Positions 1 to 6,443 of a stretch of DNA of 9,983 bases are shown here, piece after piece. The notes beneath the pieces were generated by a model. That model saw only the letters and a program-made list of their open reading frames with translations, was not told where the DNA came from and did no database searches. This stretch comes from Actinomycetes bacterium (GTDB taxonomy: Bacteria > Actinomycetota > Acidimicrobiia > Acidimicrobiales > JAJYPT01). The translations under genes and the position numbers were made by a program. The first letter of the stretch is position 1. Each line of letters starts with the position of its first letter. Where the stretch lies: the NCBI GenBank assembly GCA_021795135.1, contig JAJYPT010000057.1, forward strand, positions 1 to 9,983. The letters run 5' to 3'.

Positions 1-483
1 ACAATTTTTGTCCAAGTAGCACAAAAATCTAAAATCCAAGTAGGAGAAAAGGTTCTTTTGGATTCTCAAGATGTATCTGTTCAAATAAGACAACATCACA
101 TTGACCAAATAGTATCTAAAGTTGCTGCAATGCCAAAAGTACGAAAACAATTACTATTACTTCAATATAGCTGGGCAAAACAAAACAATGGGGGAGTCAT
201 AGAGGGAAGAGATATAGGTTCTGTGGTATTTCCTCTAGCAAGTCTCAAAATTTATCTAACCGCCGATTCTGGAGTCAGAGCAAAAAGAAGAAGTATACAA
301 TCAGCTGTAGATGATTTAGATTCTATTAGCAATAGTATAAAATCTAGAGATATTTTAGATTCTAGTCGAACTACTGCACCTTTGATTGTTCCCAAAGATG
401 CTCAAATTATAGATTCAAGTCATCAAAGTATTGAACAGATAGTTGATTATATTATCGAGTTGAGTAAAAAAGTAGGCTTTTGA
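1..483 (+). CDS. cmk: Cytidylate kinase, C-terminal part (5' end outside window)
   Basis: Cytidylate kinase phosphorylates CMP and dCMP to the diphosphates with ATP, a cytoplasmic step in pyrimidine nucleotide supply. The reading frame is open from base 1 and ends at TGA 481-483, giving 160 residues of a protein usually about 220 long; the N-terminal P-loop is missing because it lies left of the window. Visible family features in order are DVSxxIR (bases 70-90), the VSxVAAxPxVR block (about 112-144), the EGRDIG segment (202-219) followed by VVFP and the LKIYLTA strand, then the RAKRR basic stretch of the lid region (about 277-291) and a C-terminal APLIVPKDA-like segment. The TTG at base 58 is an internal Leu codon of the conserved core, not a start. 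Its stop abuts plsC in the same frame. Identification is firm; only the missing 5' end is unknown. Confidence 0.95.
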   Translation, partial: TIFVQVAQKSKIQVGEKVLLDSQDVSVQIRQHHIDQIVSKVAAMPKVRKQLLLLQYSWAKQNNGGVIEGRDIGSVVFPLASLKIYLTADSGVRAKRRSIQSAVDDLDSISNSIKSRDILDSSRTTAPLIVPKDAQIIDSSHQSIEQIVDYIIELSKKVGF

Positions 484-1128
484 TTGCCCGAAACTAGGTT
501 TTTTAAAATTGTTAGGTCCGGAGTCGTTTTAGTTTCTAATTTTTTATGGTCTCCTACAATAAAAGGATTGGAAAATCTACCAGATAAAGGTCCTTTTATT
601 GTTGCACCTAATCATCGCTCCAATATCGACACTTTTTTAATTGTTCTAACATCAAAAAAACGTTTTCGATTCATGGGTAAAGATTCTTTATGGAAATTCT
701 CTCTTTGGGGGAAAGTGTTGAGTTCTTTGGGGGGATTTCCAGTAAAACGAGGCACAGTTGATCGAGAAGCTCTCCAAAAATCTTTGAAGCTTTTAGCCGA
801 AGATGAAATAGTGGTTGTTTTTCCCGAAGGAGAGCGTAGAAAAGGAGACAAAATAGATGATATTTTCGATGGTTCTGCTTTTGTTGCGTTAAAAATAAAT
901 TGTCCTATTGTACCTGTTGGCATAGCTGGATCTGAGCTAGCAATGCCGCCAGGATCTAAGTTGCCAAGAAGAAAACCTGTGGCTTTGGTCATTGGTAAGC
1001 CTATATTGCCCCAAGAAGCTATAGGAAATACAACTCGGCAAAAAACAAAAAATTTAACATCTCAACTTCAAAGTCGTCTTCAAGAGCTTTTAGATGAAGC
1101 AACCTTATTACTTGATAAAAAAGATTAG
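484..1128 (+). CDS. plsC: 1-acyl-sn-glycerol-3-phosphate acyltransferase (PlsC family)
   Basis: Transfers an acyl group to the sn-2 position of lysophosphatidate to make phosphatidate, the precursor of membrane phospholipids; it should act at the inner face of the membrane. The 214 residues carry all four blocks of the family: the catalytic NHRSNID (HX4D, H44 and D49), GGFPVKRG (G83-G90) for glycerol-phosphate binding, FPEGERR (F113-R119), and CPIVPVGIAG (from C140). Length is typical. The start is set at TTG 484 because it directly follows the cmk stop in the same frame, so no longer version exists. AGTAGG at 471-476, seven bases upstream and inside cmk, is a usable weak Shine-Dalgarno site. 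Expression is therefore probably coupled to cmk, an order (cmk-plsC) known from several bacterial groups. A related acyltransferase of different substrate preference cannot be excluded. Confidence 0.92.
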   Translation: MPETRFFKIVRSGVVLVSNFLWSPTIKGLENLPDKGPFIVAPNHRSNIDTFLIVLTSKKRFRFMGKDSLWKFSLWGKVLSSLGGFPVKRGTVDREALQKSLKLLAEDEIVVVFPEGERRKGDKIDDIFDGSAFVALKINCPIVPVGIAGSELAMPPGSKLPRRKPVALVIGKPILPQEAIGNTTRQKTKNLTSQLQSRLQELLDEATLLLDKKD

Positions 1129-1132
1129 TCTT

Positions 1133-2173
1133 CTAAGCAAGGGTTTGAATTACCTCACTTGCATTAAGATTGCGATCTTGGCCTAATATTTTTGAAGAGT
1201 CAATATGTTTTCCTATCCCAAGAGACAAAAGTCCACTTAGAATTTTGACCAAATCACGTAGCTCTCTGGGGGGCGGAAAATATTCATCTTCTATAGTTAC
1301 ATCTACAACTTCTATTCCATCTAAAGGATTGAGTTTTTCTATTACACCATCAATTAGTTCTTGAGGAGCAGAAGCTCCAGCTGTTACCCCTACAATTCCT
1401 TCTAAATCTAAAGGGAGTTCATCTGGTCCATCTATTCTATAGACATTTTTGCATCCAGATTCTTTTGCTAGCTTCTCCAAAGCTAAAGTATTAGAAGAAT
1501 TAGGAGATCCTATAACAATTACTGCATCTGATCTAATAGCAACTTGTTCCAAAGCGCCTTGGCGATTAGTAGTTGCAAAACAAAGGTCACTTTTTCCAGC
1601 AGTCCAAACTGTTCCAAATTGTTTGTTTGCTTCATCTAGAATCTCAGACCACTCTCGTTGAGCAAGAGTAGTTTGTGAAAGCAAAGCTATAGGTTGAGAA
1701 GTTTTTTCTATATTGGAGACTTCTTCTACTCGTTCAACAAGTTCTATAGACTCCGGAGCTACTGCAACTGTTCCTAGCGCTTCATCATGTCCTTTATGAC
1801 CTACATATATAATCTTATAGCCATTTTTTGCTCTTACTTTTACTTCATGATGTACTTTTGTAACTAAGGGACAAACCGCATTGATAACAACTCCACCTTT
1901 TTCTTGAGCTTGTTTTACTACCTCGGGTGCTGATCCGTGGGCGCTCAACATAAGTGGATAGCCAAAAGGAACTTCATTTATGTCATCTACAAATACAACT
2001 CCTAGCTTTTTAAATCTTTCTACTACTAATTGGTTATGTACTATTTCGTGATAACAATAAACAGGAGCTTCAAAAACCCTTACCATCCAGCCTAAAGCTT
2101 TGATTGCCATTTCAACTCCGGCACAAAATCCTCTAGGTTGGGATAATAAAACTTTATTTACGTTAGTTGCCAT
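1133..2173 (-). CDS. ispH: 4-hydroxy-3-methylbut-2-enyl diphosphate reductase (IspH/LytB)
   Basis: IspH is the last enzyme of the MEP pathway: it reduces HMBPP to IPP and DMAPP using an oxygen-sensitive iron-sulfur cluster in the cytoplasm. The three cluster cysteines are present as C17 (PRGFCAGV), C101 (NAVCPLV) and C198 (DLCFATTNRQ). The catalytic glutamate is E131 in GHKGHDE, the conserved Thr lies in LSQTT (T168/T169), and the substrate-binding Ser/Asn of the GSPNSSN segment (S226-N228) and S268 (GASAPQ) are visible. At 346 residues it is about 30 longer than the E. coli enzyme through a C-terminal tail after DEYFPPP. The start is the ATG at 2173-2171, placed just before the VLLSQPRGFC strand. 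A TAAATT box lies six bases upstream of it, so the mRNA may be leaderless. The gene converges on plsC and diverges from the gene at 2342. Confidence 0.96.
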   Translation of the reverse strand: MATNVNKVLLSQPRGFCAGVEMAIKALGWMVRVFEAPVYCYHEIVHNQLVVERFKKLGVVFVDDINEVPFGYPLMLSAHGSAPEVVKQAQEKGGVVINAVCPLVTKVHHEVKVRAKNGYKIIYVGHKGHDEALGTVAVAPESIELVERVEEVSNIEKTSQPIALLSQTTLAQREWSEILDEANKQFGTVWTAGKSDLCFATTNRQGALEQVAIRSDAVIVIGSPNSSNTLALEKLAKESGCKNVYRIDGPDELPLDLEGIVGVTAGASAPQELIDGVIEKLNPLDGIEVVDVTIEDEYFPPPRELRDLVKILSGLLSLGIGKHIDSSKILGQDRNLNASEVIQTLA

Positions 2174-2179
2174 ACCTAC

Positions 2180-2185
2180 AATTTA
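2180..2185 (-). promoter_or_regulatory. Possible -10 box of ispH (leaderless arrangement)
   Basis: On the minus strand TAAATT is followed by exactly six bases and then the ispH ATG, so a transcript from it would begin at or very near the start codon. It fits the TANNNT pattern common in actinobacterial -10 boxes. There is no convincing -35. The competing reading is ordinary translation from the GTAGG close to the ATG or the GGGG further upstream. Such boxes are frequent by chance in AT-rich DNA. Confidence 0.3.
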
Positions 2186-2300
2186 CCCCTTATTCAGGCT
2201 ATGGTTTAACGGACTTTTTAATTTGGTACCTATCTTTAGGATATGTATCACTAAATTTAGGACAATTTATAGCTTTTTAGTTATAGATTATTGGCAATAA

Positions 2301-2324
2301 GACATTAATTTATGTCAATGACAT
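2301..2324. promoter_or_regulatory. Operator-like palindromic cluster in the ispH/2342 divergent spacer
   Basis: A perfect 13-base palindrome, ATGTCAATGACAT, occupies 2312-2324. A further GACAT at 2301-2305 can pair with ATGTC at 2312-2316. The element therefore holds three copies of the pentamer (GACAT, inverted ATGTC, GACAT), with the two direct copies 19 bases apart. It lies 21-44 bases upstream of codon GTG 2345 in the non-coding spacer, where a dimeric repressor or activator could sit. No regulator gene is visible in the window, so the binding protein is unknown. Confidence 0.35.
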
Positions 2325-2341
2325 TTTTAGATTGGATTTAG

Positions 2342-3544
2342 TTGGTGAAAATTTCGCAAGATAGACCTGAACAAAATGTGACTATGTCTAAACGCATAAG
2401 TCCCATTTCAAATAAAAAATTGAAAAAACCTTTAGCAATTGCAGCTTTGATTTTACTAGTTTTATTGATTCCGCTAGGATTTTCTCTAAGTGAGGCTTTG
2501 ACTGCCCCAGGAACTTTACCCCTTAGCATTAGAGCAGTGGAATGGGTGCGTAGTAACGGCGGAGGACCAATTGTGTCTTTAGCTGAAAAAACTTGGTATA
2601 GCCTAAATGCACCTCCAAAAGGAGGAAAACCTCCAGCTGGTCTTATTCCAAAAACAAATAAAAAAATAACTACAAAACCCCAACTTGAAAGCCAAGGGCT
2701 TATACCCTATCCAATCAAGACTATAGCAACTCCACCTTTGCCAGGAGAAGGGCAATGGAGACCAGTTGGAAAGCCAATTCATGGACTTTATCCTATCTAT
2801 ATAGCAGATTTCCGCTCTTCTAAGGTTTATACAAGTCAAGTAGCAGCTGTAGCTTGGATGAATACTAAAACCCTTACATCTGTCCACCTGGCTGCAGGAT
2901 ATAAAGAACCAGGAGGTACTAATTGGCCTTTGATGTCTCCTATTCCTGCTTCTATCAGACCAAATCTTTTGGCTGCTTTCAACTCAGGTTTTCGTCTTTC
3001 AGCTGCCAGAGGGGGTTTTTATTATAATGGTACTTTAGGACGAGGAACTCCTTTGACTCCAGGAGCAGCTTCTTTGGTATTTTATAAAAATGGAACAGTC
3101 AATATTGGGTCTTGGGGAAGTCAAGTTTCTTTGACTCCAAATGTAGAAGCTGTAAGACAAAATCTTTCCCTGTTGGTAAATAATTCTAAGTTGGTTTCAG
3201 GGCTTCGCAGTTCTAATTTCCAAAGGTGGGGGGCAACTTTAGGTAATCAAGTAAGAGTGTGGAGATCTGGGGTGGGCATAACTGCACAAGGAGATCTAGT
3301 TTATGCAGCAGGTCCTGGAATGAGCGTACATGCTTTGGCAAATGTTTTACTCCACGCTGGTGCTGTTAGGGCTATGGAATTAGACATCAATACTGATTGG
3401 GTTAATTATTTCTATTTTAATCCTGCTGGTTCTCAGCCTGCTGGTCCTTCAAATGGGCATAGACTATTATCTACCATGCTTAGACCACCTCTGCGTTATT
3501 TTCAACCAACTGCTCGTGATTTTGTTGTATTACTAAAAAGGTAA
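2342..3544 (+). CDS. Membrane-anchored phosphodiester glycosidase-like (NAGPA domain) protein
   Basis: Up to 400 residues, in three parts. A short basic N-terminus (K17-K29) leads into one hydrophobic segment at about 31-50, a signal anchor or uncleaved signal peptide. A Pro/Gly-rich linker spans about 55-140, and a C-terminal domain of the NAGPA / exopolysaccharide-related phosphodiester glycosidase family (PF09992-like) covers about 150-400. Supporting motifs are AAFNSGFR (F213-R218), GGFYYNG just after it, and the ELDINTDW block (E346-W353). The family prototype removes GlcNAc from a mannose phosphodiester; bacterial substrates are mostly unknown, and a cell-envelope glycan or teichoic-type phosphodiester is inference. 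The start is uncertain: TTG 2342, GTG 2345 and ATG 2384 are all in frame. GGA at 2334-2336 lies eight bases before GTG 2345, while TAGATT (2328-2333) could be a -10 for a leaderless start; ATG 2384 has no visible ribosome site but still keeps the basic and hydrophobic N-terminus. It lies ten bases before murE, so the two are probably co-transcribed. Confidence 0.8.
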   Translation: MVKISQDRPEQNVTMSKRISPISNKKLKKPLAIAALILLVLLIPLGFSLSEALTAPGTLPLSIRAVEWVRSNGGGPIVSLAEKTWYSLNAPPKGGKPPAGLIPKTNKKITTKPQLESQGLIPYPIKTIATPPLPGEGQWRPVGKPIHGLYPIYIADFRSSKVYTSQVAAVAWMNTKTLTSVHLAAGYKEPGGTNWPLMSPIPASIRPNLLAAFNSGFRLSAARGGFYYNGTLGRGTPLTPGAASLVFYKNGTVNIGSWGSQVSLTPNVEAVRQNLSLLVNNSKLVSGLRSSNFQRWGATLGNQVRVWRSGVGITAQGDLVYAAGPGMSVHALANVLLHAGAVRAMELDINTDWVNYFYFNPAGSQPAGPSNGHRLLSTMLRPPLRYFQPTARDFVVLLKR

Positions 3545-3554
3545 TAAAGAGAAG

Positions 3555-5009
3555 ATGCTGCTTTCAGAACTTTTTAAAGATATTCCAGAAGCTGAAAGAA
3601 GAGGCGACATTGAAGTATTAGATATTACTCACGATAGCCGTCAAATACAGCCAGGATGGCTATTTGCCGCTATGAGAGGTACTACTACAGATGGCCACCT
3701 GTATGCCAAAGCTGCCAAAGCTGCAGGAGCATCTGCTTTGTTGGTAGAGCATTGGTTAGATTTAGATCTACCCCAAATAAAAGTAGCTTCTGTAAGGGCT
3801 CAAGTTGGAACAATTGCTTCTAAGTTGCATAATTTTCCATCTAAGGATTTAAAAATTGTTGGTATTACTGGTACTAATGGAAAGACAACGACAGCTTTTT
3901 TATTGGAGAAAGCTTTCAAGCAAATGGGTTGGACCACTGGGCTGATTGGGACTATTGAAACTCGAATAGGAGACAAAAAAGAGCCTTCTTTATTTACTAC
4001 TCCCGAAGCTAGTGATTTACAACGAATATTAGAGCGTATGGTAAAAGAACAAGTAAGGGTTGTTTCAATAGAGGTGTCTTCTCATGGACTTGATCAACAT
4101 CGTTTAGATGGAACCAAGTTTGAGGTATCTGTATTTACCAACCTTACTCCCGAACACCTTGATTATCATGGAACAATAGAGCATTATTATGCAACTAAAG
4201 CTTTGCTTTTTACACCTGAATTGACCAAATCTGCTGTAATTTGTGTTGATGATGATTGGGGTAAAAGGCTAGCTTATCAAACCAAAGTACCTTTAATTAC
4301 TTTTGGATTATACCCAGGAGCCGACGTTAGAGTTGAAATTATCTCTTCGGATCTTTCTGGCAGTGTTATCCATATATTTGGCCAAGACCTAGACCATAAG
4401 ATAAAAACGCCTTTGATAGGTAAATTTAATGCCATAAATATCACGGGGGCGTTTTTAGCTGCATTGAAGATGGGAGTAGATCCTGAAGTGGCAATAGAAG
4501 GGATGTCAAATTGTCGAGACATTCCTGGAAGGTTTGAACTTGTTGACAAAGGACAACCTTTTTTAATTATAGTAGATTATGCTCATACCCCAAATGCTCT
4601 TAGAGGTTTGATTGAAACAGTAAAATCTCTCAAAGGTCCTCAAGGAAAGATCTATGTAGTTGTTGGTTCTCGAGGTGGAAGAGACCGACTTAAAAGACAA
4701 GACACAGGTCGAGCTGCTGCTACTGCTGATATTGTTGTCTTTACCTCTGATAATCCAGGTCCTGAAGATCCTAGTAAAATTATTGCTGAGATGAAAGTGG
4801 GAACTTTAGATATATTCCCAGATAATTTAGTTGTAGAGTTAGATCGCAGAAAAGCTATTACTTTTGCCATCCAAGACGCTAAGGCTGGAGACGTAATTCT
4901 AATTGTAGGAAGAGGACACGAAAAAGTTCAACATCTCAAGGATCGTTCAGTGTCTTTTGATGATCGCAAAGTAGCCGTTGAAGCTTTGGCTTCTTTGGGT
5001 TATGAGTAG
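3555..5009 (+). CDS. murE: UDP-N-acetylmuramoyl-L-alanyl-D-glutamate ligase (MurE) of unclear third-residue specificity
   Basis: MurE adds the third amino acid (meso-DAP, LL-DAP or Lys by species) to UDP-MurNAc-L-Ala-D-Glu in the cytoplasm, using ATP. The 484 residues show the three Mur-ligase domains: an N-terminal UDP-binding domain with DSR (D27-R29), a central ATPase domain with P-loop GITGTNGKTT (G103-T112, K110) and the lysine normally carbamylated (YYATK, K215), and a C-terminal domain with GRGHE (G452-E456). Two features are unusual. The specificity motif that reads DNPR in DAP enzymes is DNPG here (D399-G402), and the usual GGDRDxxKRP loop reads GSRGGRDRLKRQ (371-382). The glutamate matching E. 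coli E468 is kept as E456. ATG 3555 is the start because it begins the N-terminal domain at normal length; its ribosome site (AGAGAAG-like) is weak. No other dcw-cluster gene is nearby, so murE is separated from murF and mraY in this genome. Confidence 0.94.
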   Translation: MLLSELFKDIPEAERRGDIEVLDITHDSRQIQPGWLFAAMRGTTTDGHLYAKAAKAAGASALLVEHWLDLDLPQIKVASVRAQVGTIASKLHNFPSKDLKIVGITGTNGKTTTAFLLEKAFKQMGWTTGLIGTIETRIGDKKEPSLFTTPEASDLQRILERMVKEQVRVVSIEVSSHGLDQHRLDGTKFEVSVFTNLTPEHLDYHGTIEHYYATKALLFTPELTKSAVICVDDDWGKRLAYQTKVPLITFGLYPGADVRVEIISSDLSGSVIHIFGQDLDHKIKTPLIGKFNAINITGAFLAALKMGVDPEVAIEGMSNCRDIPGRFELVDKGQPFLIIVDYAHTPNALRGLIETVKSLKGPQGKIYVVVGSRGGRDRLKRQDTGRAAATADIVVFTSDNPGPEDPSKIIAEMKVGTLDIFPDNLVVELDRRKAITFAIQDAKAGDVILIVGRGHEKVQHLKDRSVSFDDRKVAVEALASLGYE

Positions 5010-5034
5010 TTAAAAAAAATCATTCAAAAACATC

Positions 5035-5040
5035 TATGAT
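5035..5040 (+). promoter_or_regulatory. Possible -10 box before the DUF512 gene
   Basis: TATGAT matches the TATAAT consensus at five of six positions and ends eight bases before ATG 5049, so a transcript from it would have almost no leader. The murE-DUF512 gap (39 bases) has no Shine-Dalgarno sequence, and the upstream bases are an A-run rather than a -35. Read-through from murE is equally possible. Confidence 0.3.
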
Positions 5041-5048
5041 TGTAGATA

Positions 5049-6425
5049 ATGGCTCTTGCTCAAGTACTAAATGTAGATACCGACTCCCCAGCAGATATAG
5101 CTGGTATTTTAGCTGGAGATGAAATAGTAGCCATAAATGGACGTTTTCCTCGTGACATTATTGAATATAGTATTTGGACAGATGAAGCCGAAGTTGATTT
5201 AGACATACGGCGAGGAGGTCTTGATTTGACAATCAATATAGTCAAACAAGACGGACAGCCTTTGGGGATGGAAATTGCTTCTGCTATATTCGATCGTGTT
5301 CGAACTTGTGACAACCATTGTGAATTTTGTTTTATATATCAGCTTCCAAAAGGTCTTCGTCGGAGTTTGTATGTAAAAGATGACGATTATCGTCTGTCTT
5401 TTTTGTATGGAAATTTTACAACACTTACCCGCTTTACAGAATCTGATTTAGAAAGGGTAATAACAGAAAGGCTTTCCCCTTTATTTGTAAGTATCCATGC
5501 AACAGATCCTCAAATTAGGGCTAAGATGGTTCGCAATCAAAGAGGAGCCATTTCTCTTAGATGGCTTAGAGCCCTGTTGGATAACGATATAGAAGTACAT
5601 GGACAAGTAGTAGTATGTCCTGGAATGAATGATGGGCTAATTTTAGAAGATACTTTAGCTGGAATTTTGGAACAATACTTTGATATTACAACTGTTGCTG
5701 TGGTTCCTTTGGGGGTAAGTAAATACTCTAAAGAACCTAATATGCGTCCTCATAGCCAAAAAGAAGCTGTCGAGGTTGTAGAAATGGTTGAACAATGGCA
5801 AGAAATTTTCTTACAAGCCGTGGGAAGAAGAGTTGTATATGCAGCCGATGAATACTATTTGTTGGCAAAAAAACCTTTTCCTTTAGCTCCAAATTATGAA
5901 AATTTTTTACAACATGAAAATGGAATTGGCATGTCTAGAGCTTTTCATGAGTCTTTTTTTGGAAATACTGACTTGGCCTTTGGTCCTAAAGCAGGATTTT
6001 TCTCATCCCTAGAGGCTGCTCCAGCTGAGGGTTATAGAAGTATTAGAAACCCCACAAGTGGCAATATTGTTTTTAAAACTAGACGTAATTTACCTATAGG
6101 AATAATAACTGGACAATATGGAGCTCAAGTTTTATCCCCTTTGGTAAAAGAATTAGATAGATCCGATATAAGATTGATTATTGTAAAAAATAATTTCTTT
6201 GGTGGAAATATTGCTGTAACTGGTCTTTTGGCAGGTTGTGATATAGCCGAAGTTCTAGATAAAGAACCTTTGGGACATAGATATTTACTTCCTGATGTGT
6301 GTTTATCTAAAGGGGTATTTATAGATGGCACTACTTTAGATGATTTACCCAAAGTAGTTGAAGTTGTGCCAACTGATGGAGCATCTTTGGCCAAAGCATT
6401 AGAATCAAAACTATCACTAGTATAA
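5049..6425 (+). CDS. PDZ / radical-SAM-like Fe-S / DUF512 protein
   Basis: A 458-residue protein of the conserved family annotated as DUF512 or NifB/MoaA-like Fe-S oxidoreductase; its reaction is not known to me. Residues about 1-65 form a PDZ-like domain (SPADIAGILAGDEIVAING is its core). Then comes a cysteine cluster C87-x3-C91-x2-C94 in a TCDNHCEFCF context, the CX3CX2C pattern of radical SAM [4Fe-4S] sites, followed by the family block with DDDYRLSFLYGNF. The C-terminal DUF512 region (about 345-440) carries ITGQYG, NNFFGGNIAVTGLL and LPDVCLSKG. The start must be ATG 5049 or later, because in-frame TGA (5037) and TAG (5043) lie just upstream. There is no Shine-Dalgarno site; TATGAT at 5035-5040 suggests a near-leaderless mRNA. 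It lies 18 bases before der, a pairing also familiar from clostridia, so a link to ribosome assembly or RNA modification is possible but unproven. Confidence 0.88.
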   Translation: MALAQVLNVDTDSPADIAGILAGDEIVAINGRFPRDIIEYSIWTDEAEVDLDIRRGGLDLTINIVKQDGQPLGMEIASAIFDRVRTCDNHCEFCFIYQLPKGLRRSLYVKDDDYRLSFLYGNFTTLTRFTESDLERVITERLSPLFVSIHATDPQIRAKMVRNQRGAISLRWLRALLDNDIEVHGQVVVCPGMNDGLILEDTLAGILEQYFDITTVAVVPLGVSKYSKEPNMRPHSQKEAVEVVEMVEQWQEIFLQAVGRRVVYAADEYYLLAKKPFPLAPNYENFLQHENGIGMSRAFHESFFGNTDLAFGPKAGFFSSLEAAPAEGYRSIRNPTSGNIVFKTRRNLPIGIITGQYGAQVLSPLVKELDRSDIRLIIVKNNFFGGNIAVTGLLAGCDIAEVLDKEPLGHRYLLPDVCLSKGVFIDGTTLDDLPKVVEVVPTDGASLAKALESKLSLV

Positions 6426-6443
6426 GAAGTTAAAAAATAAATT

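Noticed and set aside
58..60. TTG 58 as the start of a short cmk
   Set aside because: The frame is open to base 1 with family-like sequence upstream, and a start here would remove the P-loop domain; the gene is cut by the window edge.
481..483. TGA read as an amino acid (alternative genetic code)
   Set aside because: No complete gene in the window has an internal TGA, Trp is always TGG, and plsC is a normal full-length protein starting right after the TGA.
612..992. 126-residue open frame on the minus strand inside plsC
   Set aside because: Shadow of plsC: it spans the antisense of the conserved HX4D to PVG motifs and shows no family features.
2100..2300. 66-residue hydrophobic open frame on + strand over the ispH start and spacer
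   Set aside because: It overlaps the well-supported ispH N-terminus on the other strand, has no ribosome site, and its hydrophobic look follows from AT-rich codons.
2603..2887. 94-residue minus-strand frame inside the glycosidase gene
   Set aside because: Trp/Cys/Ser-rich antisense of a conserved coding region, with no start signal and no recognisable motif.
4403..4456. Nine-base inverted repeat AAAAACGCC / GGCGTTTTT inside murE, terminator-like with a T-run
   Set aside because: The loop is 36 bases, the T-run is part of the stem, and it lies over the conserved PLIGKFNAIN coding block, so an internal terminator would destroy murE expression. Probably chance.
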